NCBI GenBank assembly: GCA_002308275.1
Contig: DBWF01000049.1
Span: forward strand, 5,037 to 13,212
Source of the DNA: Caryophanales bacterium UBA1245
GTDB lineage: Bacteria > Bacillota_I > Bacilli_A > ML615J-28 > CAG-313
Direction of reading: 5' to 3'
DNA: 8,176 bases
Notes under the pieces: model-generated
Databases searched by the model: none
The model's input: only the letters and a program-made list of their open reading frames with translations
What the model was told of the DNA's origin: nothing
Shown here: positions 5,107-8,176 of the stretch, piece after piece
Layout: each line of letters begins with the position of its first letter
How positions within the stretch are numbered: the first letter of the stretch is position 1
Translations under genes and position numbers: made by a program

Positions 5107-6195
5107 ATGAGGCGATTAGATGAATTAAAAGAGTTATTTAATGATGCGGTAGAATTTGGTGCTTTTCCAGGTGCGACATATGCGATTGTAACAAGGAATC
5201 ATATATATACAGATGTTGTTGGATTAAAGGCTAAATACCCGGCTGAAGAAGAAAACAGTGTTGATACCATCTATGATATGGCATCAGTATCCAAAGTTGT
5301 TTCAACAACGACATGTCTACTTAAACTAATGGAAGCAGGCAAGGTAAGACTATTTGATCCAGTACAACGATATCTCCCACAGTTTAAGTATGAAAAGATT
5401 ACCATTTGGCATTTAGTTACCCACACAAGTGGCTTACAACCAGGGCTTTATAATCAAGCTCATATTACTTCAAAAGAAGAAGCTATGAAGCTAATATATG
5501 AAGCTGAAGTTCAATTTGAAACGGGTACTAAAATTCAATATTCGGATATTAACTATATCTTATTAGGCTTTATTATTGAAACGATTAGTGGTATGAGTCT
5601 TGATGCGTTCGCAAAAAAAGAAATCTTTATCCCACTAGATATGATTGATTCTGGTTATAATCCAGTAGATGCTAAAAGATGCGCACCTACTGAAGAACGT
5701 CACGATGAAGTTGTGCAAGGAATTGTTCGTGGTAAAGTCCATGATGAAACAGCATATATTTTAGGAGGGGTTGCGGGGCACGCCGGACTATTCTCAACTG
5801 CTTCGGATATTGCTAAATTTATGCAAATGATTCTAAATAATGGTATGCATAATGGCAAGCAATACTTATCAAAAGCAACTATTGATGCATTGTTCCGCCC
5901 ACTTGTCAAAGACCCAATCGGCATATCTAGCCTACCACTACAGCGAAGTATTGGCTGGATTGTATATGATTATAATACCGCTTGTGGTGACTTAACTAGC
6001 TTAAATACCATTTATCATACTGGTTTTACTGGTACATGTGTTTGGATTGATAAAGATAATGAAGTAGCATTCTGTATGTTATCTAACCGTGTTCACCCAA
6101 CGCGAGCTAATGGTAAACATATTGAAATTAGATCAAAACTAGCTAATTATATAATGGCGCATTTAGATGAAATCAAGGAGGAATTAGCATGTTAA
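5107..6195 (+). CDS. Serine hydrolase of the beta-lactamase fold, AmiE (YbbE)-like
   Basis: Penicillin-binding-protein-like serine hydrolase of 362 residues. The SxxK motif is S60-V-S-K63, the second motif is Y145-S-D147 (in place of YxN), and the third is H304-T-G306 (in place of KTG). The segments VHDETAYILGGVAGHAGLFS and HTGFTGT...WID...SNRVHPT resemble Bacillus subtilis AmiE/YbbE, an N-acetylmuramoyl-L-alanine amidase of the MurNAc-recovery cluster. They fit this group better than true beta-lactamases. Unlike AmiE, no signal peptide is present: the N-terminus is charged (MRRLDELKELF), so a cytoplasmic enzyme is inferred. The start is ATG 5107, with AGGTGG (5096-5101) 5 nt upstream; a GTG at 5098 in frame lies within that ribosome binding site and is rejected. 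It overlaps the next gene by 7 nt. An esterase on another substrate is possible. Confidence 0.88.
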   Translation: MRRLDELKELFNDAVEFGAFPGATYAIVTRNHIYTDVVGLKAKYPAEEENSVDTIYDMASVSKVVSTTTCLLKLMEAGKVRLFDPVQRYLPQFKYEKITIWHLVTHTSGLQPGLYNQAHITSKEEAMKLIYEAEVQFETGTKIQYSDINYILLGFIIETISGMSLDAFAKKEIFIPLDMIDSGYNPVDAKRCAPTEERHDEVVQGIVRGKVHDETAYILGGVAGHAGLFSTASDIAKFMQMILNNGMHNGKQYLSKATIDALFRPLVKDPIGISSLPLQRSIGWIVYDYNTACGDLTSLNTIYHTGFTGTCVWIDKDNEVAFCMLSNRVHPTRANGKHIEIRSKLANYIMAHLDEIKEELAC

Positions 6196-7187
6196 TTAGA
6201 CAATTTAATTATGAAACTGACGCAGTAGCTGTTAATAAATTATGGAACCATGTAATTGAAAAAGAAGATTTTTATTACCATTATGAATTTGAAGAATTTG
6301 ACGCAATGCTTTTTAAAAACCGTCATTTTGATGCAACAGGTGCTTTTGTTGCTTTGGATGGGAAAAACCTAATTGGTTTTAGTTGTGGTTTTATCCGTTT
6401 AGAAGACCGTGAAAAGGAAAACCATATTGGTTATTTCAATCAAATCTTTATTGATGAAGCGTATAGAAGACAAGGAATTGGCACTAAACTTTGGAATGAA
6501 ATTAAGAAATGGTTTAAAGAAAAAGGCTGTGTTGCGGTAAGAAGTTTTTATCAAAGCCCAGTAAACTGGCCTTGGTATATTCCAGGCACAAATCATCATA
6601 ATCATCCTGGTACACCAGCTATTAGAATCAATACAAGTGAATACTTCTTTATGCTTGCGATGGGATTTTATATGCAAGGTCAAATTGATGCTTTCTATCT
6701 ACCTTTGGCTCAATATAATATGCCTGAAAAAGTAAAAGCTAAAATGGCTGAAAATGCTAAAAAAGGTCTAACGATTGAAGTATATGACCCATCTAAACAC
6801 TTTGGTGTTGAAGAATTTTGTCAAAAAACCGAAGCCACTGGTAATACAGGATTTGCTAATGCCATTAGATATAACTTAAAACGTGAAAAACCATATCCAT
6901 TCTTAATTGCCTCAGATCATGGTAAAATGGTTGGTTGGACCGGACCAATGTATACAGAGGAGTCTGGTCGTGGTCACTTAGATGGTATTTGTGTTGACCC
7001 TGATGTTAGAGGTGGTGGCTTAGGACGCGGCTTATTCTGTACTCTTTGTGAATACTCAAAAGAACATGGTTCAAGCTTTATGACCTTCTTTACAGGCCTT
7101 GAAAACCCTGCTCGTTATATATATTTAGGTGCTGGCTTTAAGATTGTTCAAAGCTATGCCATTATGAAACACGATTTGGAGGATTAA
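6189..7187 (+). CDS. Tandem two-domain GNAT N-acetyltransferase
   Basis: GNAT enzymes move an acetyl group from acetyl-CoA to an amine. The 332-residue protein carries two copies of the fold. The first (about 1-165) has the acetyl-CoA loop R93-R-Q-G-I-G98. The second (about 185-332) has R274-G-G-G-L-G279. Between them is an unusual aromatic and histidine-rich segment, NWPWYIPGTNHHNHPG, which could line a substrate site. The substrate is not readable from sequence. The neighbours (amidase-like hydrolase before, deacetylase homologue after) suggest an amino sugar or amino-sugar peptide. Two-domain GNATs such as mycothiol synthase show the arrangement is not unique. The ATG lies inside the last codons of the hydrolase gene (7-nt overlap), with AAGGAGG (6175-6181) 7 nt upstream, which indicates translational coupling. 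Confidence 0.88.
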   Translation: MLIRQFNYETDAVAVNKLWNHVIEKEDFYYHYEFEEFDAMLFKNRHFDATGAFVALDGKNLIGFSCGFIRLEDREKENHIGYFNQIFIDEAYRRQGIGTKLWNEIKKWFKEKGCVAVRSFYQSPVNWPWYIPGTNHHNHPGTPAIRINTSEYFFMLAMGFYMQGQIDAFYLPLAQYNMPEKVKAKMAENAKKGLTIEVYDPSKHFGVEEFCQKTEATGNTGFANAIRYNLKREKPYPFLIASDHGKMVGWTGPMYTEESGRGHLDGICVDPDVRGGGLGRGLFCTLCEYSKEHGSSFMTFFTGLENPARYIYLGAGFKIVQSYAIMKHDLED

Positions 7188-7191
7188 TAAC

Positions 7192-7902
7192 ATGGAAGAA
7201 AAGCAAATAAAACCAAAAGTAATACTCGCAATCGGCGGTCACATCGGTGATGCCGAACTAACTGCAGGAGGTGTCATGGCAACCAATGCTATTTACGGCG
7301 GTAAAAATTATACCCTTGCTCTAACTGCTGGTGAACGTGGTAATCCACCACACTTAACTGTCGAACAATATCGTGAACAAAAAATTAAAGAAGCGAATGC
7401 TTTTGCTGAAAAACTAAATGGTAAAGCTTATGTATTAAAATATCAAGATGGCGAATTACCTAATAATGAAGAAGTACGTTATGAAGTAGCTAATATCATT
7501 AGAGAAATTAGACCCGATGTTATTATTACGCACTGGCATTCTAAAATGCATAAAGATCATAATGCAACTCATTATATTGTTCCAGATGCTCTATTCTTAG
7601 CTTCTGTTGTTGAATGCGATAAGATTAAAGGTAAACGCCATTATGCTCCTGTATACTTCGCGGAAAACTGGGAAGATGATCATGACTTTGATCCATATAT
7701 TTTAGTTGATATTACACCTGGTTTTGACCTTTGGTGTGAAGCACTTCATGAACACTGGTTTGTTATGAATAGTAAAGACTTTAAGTATTATGATTACTAT
7801 ACTTCCCTTGCTCGGGTTAGAGGTTGCTTAAATAAAACAATGTATGCGGAAGCATTTAATGTTTTTGATTATCATAAACAGATAAGGAGAGGTAGTCTAT
7901 GA
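7192..7902 (+). CDS. PIG-L (LmbE) family deacetylase homologue, variant active site
   Basis: PIG-L enzymes are zinc-dependent de-N-acetylases of GlcNAc-type substrates (for example MshB, BshB). The 236-residue length fits. The usual HPDDE motif appears as H17-I-G-D20-A-E22. The zinc ligands H17 and D20 are kept, and the third ligand H123 sits in H120-K-D-H123, matching the family's HxDH. The position of the general-base aspartate (D15 in MshB) is Gly19. The protein may therefore use another base, catalyse a different step or bind without catalysis. The downstream GGE-like element is not obvious. No signal peptide is seen, so it is cytoplasmic. GGAGG (7178-7182) lies in the end of the GNAT gene, 9 nt before the ATG. 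The stop TGA overlaps the next start as ATGA, implying coupling. Confidence 0.9.
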   Translation: MEEKQIKPKVILAIGGHIGDAELTAGGVMATNAIYGGKNYTLALTAGERGNPPHLTVEQYREQKIKEANAFAEKLNGKAYVLKYQDGELPNNEEVRYEVANIIREIRPDVIITHWHSKMHKDHNATHYIVPDALFLASVVECDKIKGKRHYAPVYFAENWEDDHDFDPYILVDITPGFDLWCEALHEHWFVMNSKDFKYYDYYTSLARVRGCLNKTMYAEAFNVFDYHKQIRRGSL

Positions 7903-8176
7903 GAAAACACTTTAGTAAAATCTTTTTAGTTATTATTGGAATTGTTATTTTAATTCTTACCAATGCTTTGTTTTTGATTGCGGCGGGAGAATATGAAGTA
8001 ATCGTGATTGGTGGTCAACCAGTATCACATTATAATACCGGTGGTAATGTCTATATGCCAACAACCTATGTAACTGATAGCGCTGAAATGCGTGGGGCAT
8101 GGGTAACAACGGTTTGGAATGAAGATATGCCAAAACAAAAAGATGCTACTGAAAAATCAATTAAAGAATATCAAGA
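7899..8176 (+). CDS. Exported GHL10-type (family 10-like) glycoside hydrolase, N-terminal fragment
   Basis: Only the first 92 codons are in the window. Residues 2-7 are basic (RKHFSK) and are followed by a hydrophobic stretch at about 8-29 ending IAAG. This is a signal peptide or membrane anchor; there is no lipobox cysteine. From residue 63 comes E-M-R-G-A-W-V-T-T-V-W-N, the start of the GHL10/DUF187 barrel, whose members usually open with a similar RG(V/A)WV-T-V-N-D pattern. E. coli DigH of this family cleaves glycan strands stripped of peptides. The enzyme would act outside the membrane. AAGGAG (7884-7889) is 9 nt upstream, and the start overlaps the PIG-L stop by 4 nt. The short visible part limits certainty about activity. 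Confidence 0.8.
   Translation, partial: MRKHFSKIFLVIIGIVILILTNALFLIAAGEYEVIVIGGQPVSHYNTGGNVYMPTTYVTDSAEMRGAWVTTVWNEDMPKQKDATEKSIKEYQ

Noticed and set aside
5700..5924. 74-codon open frame on the minus strand
   Set aside because: It lies wholly inside the AmiE-like gene, has no ribosome binding site and its translation resembles no protein; it is a shadow frame.
6399..6683. 94-codon open frame on the minus strand
   Set aside because: It lies inside the GNAT gene, whose coding evidence is strong. No start signals and no recognisable domain.
7900..7929. Reading TGA as tryptophan, which would extend the PIG-L protein by about ten codons to a TAG
   Set aside because: All other tryptophans are TGG, no gene has an internal TGA, and the ATGA overlap with the next start is a normal operon junction.

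Overview
The window is a low-GC, tightly packed stretch of a bacterial chromosome. Gene content and signals fit a low-GC Bacillota or Mollicutes-related lineage: strong AGGAGG ribosome binding sites, sigma-A type promoters, a CcpA-like LacI regulator, CvfB and a PepF-type oligopeptidase. All of the roughly 26 tryptophans in the genes are TGG, no gene has an in-frame TGA, and the PIG-L gene ends in TGA. The standard code is therefore favoured over the Mycoplasma/Spiroplasma code. Nothing here fixes the genus. No IS element, tRNA, rRNA, CRISPR array or phage gene was seen.

Left part (1-2711), housekeeping. The 3' end of a pepF-type oligoendopeptidase (+) converges on cvfB (-). A 28-bp perfect palindrome lies between them and contains both stop codons. 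cvfB and rplS are transcribed divergently from two promoters with nearly identical -10 regions. The rplS leader is structured and may be an L19 autoregulatory leader. rplS stands alone with its own promoter and terminator. A small orphan four-helix membrane protein follows, with a near-consensus promoter and its own terminator.

Right part (2712-8176), one long plus-strand series. It starts with a CcpA-like regulator whose promoter carries a CG-centred palindrome in the -35/-10 spacer and a 36-nt inverted repeat just upstream. tyrS follows 11 nt later. A hairpin with a modest U-tail comes next, then four tightly coupled genes: an AmiE-like serine hydrolase of the beta-lactamase fold, a protein with two GNAT domains, a PIG-L-type deacetylase homologue and the start of an exported GHL10-type glycoside hydrolase. 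The last four overlap or sit within 4 nt of each other and each has its own Shine-Dalgarno sequence.

From family knowledge, an AmiE-like hydrolase, an N-acetyltransferase, an N-deacetylase homologue and a GHL10 hydrolase (family of E. coli DigH, which acts on denuded peptidoglycan) together suggest turnover or salvage of cell-wall amino sugars. This is inference, because no substrate is visible in the sequence. The PIG-L protein lacks the usual general-base aspartate, so its chemistry is open. This four-gene module is the most interesting part of the window.
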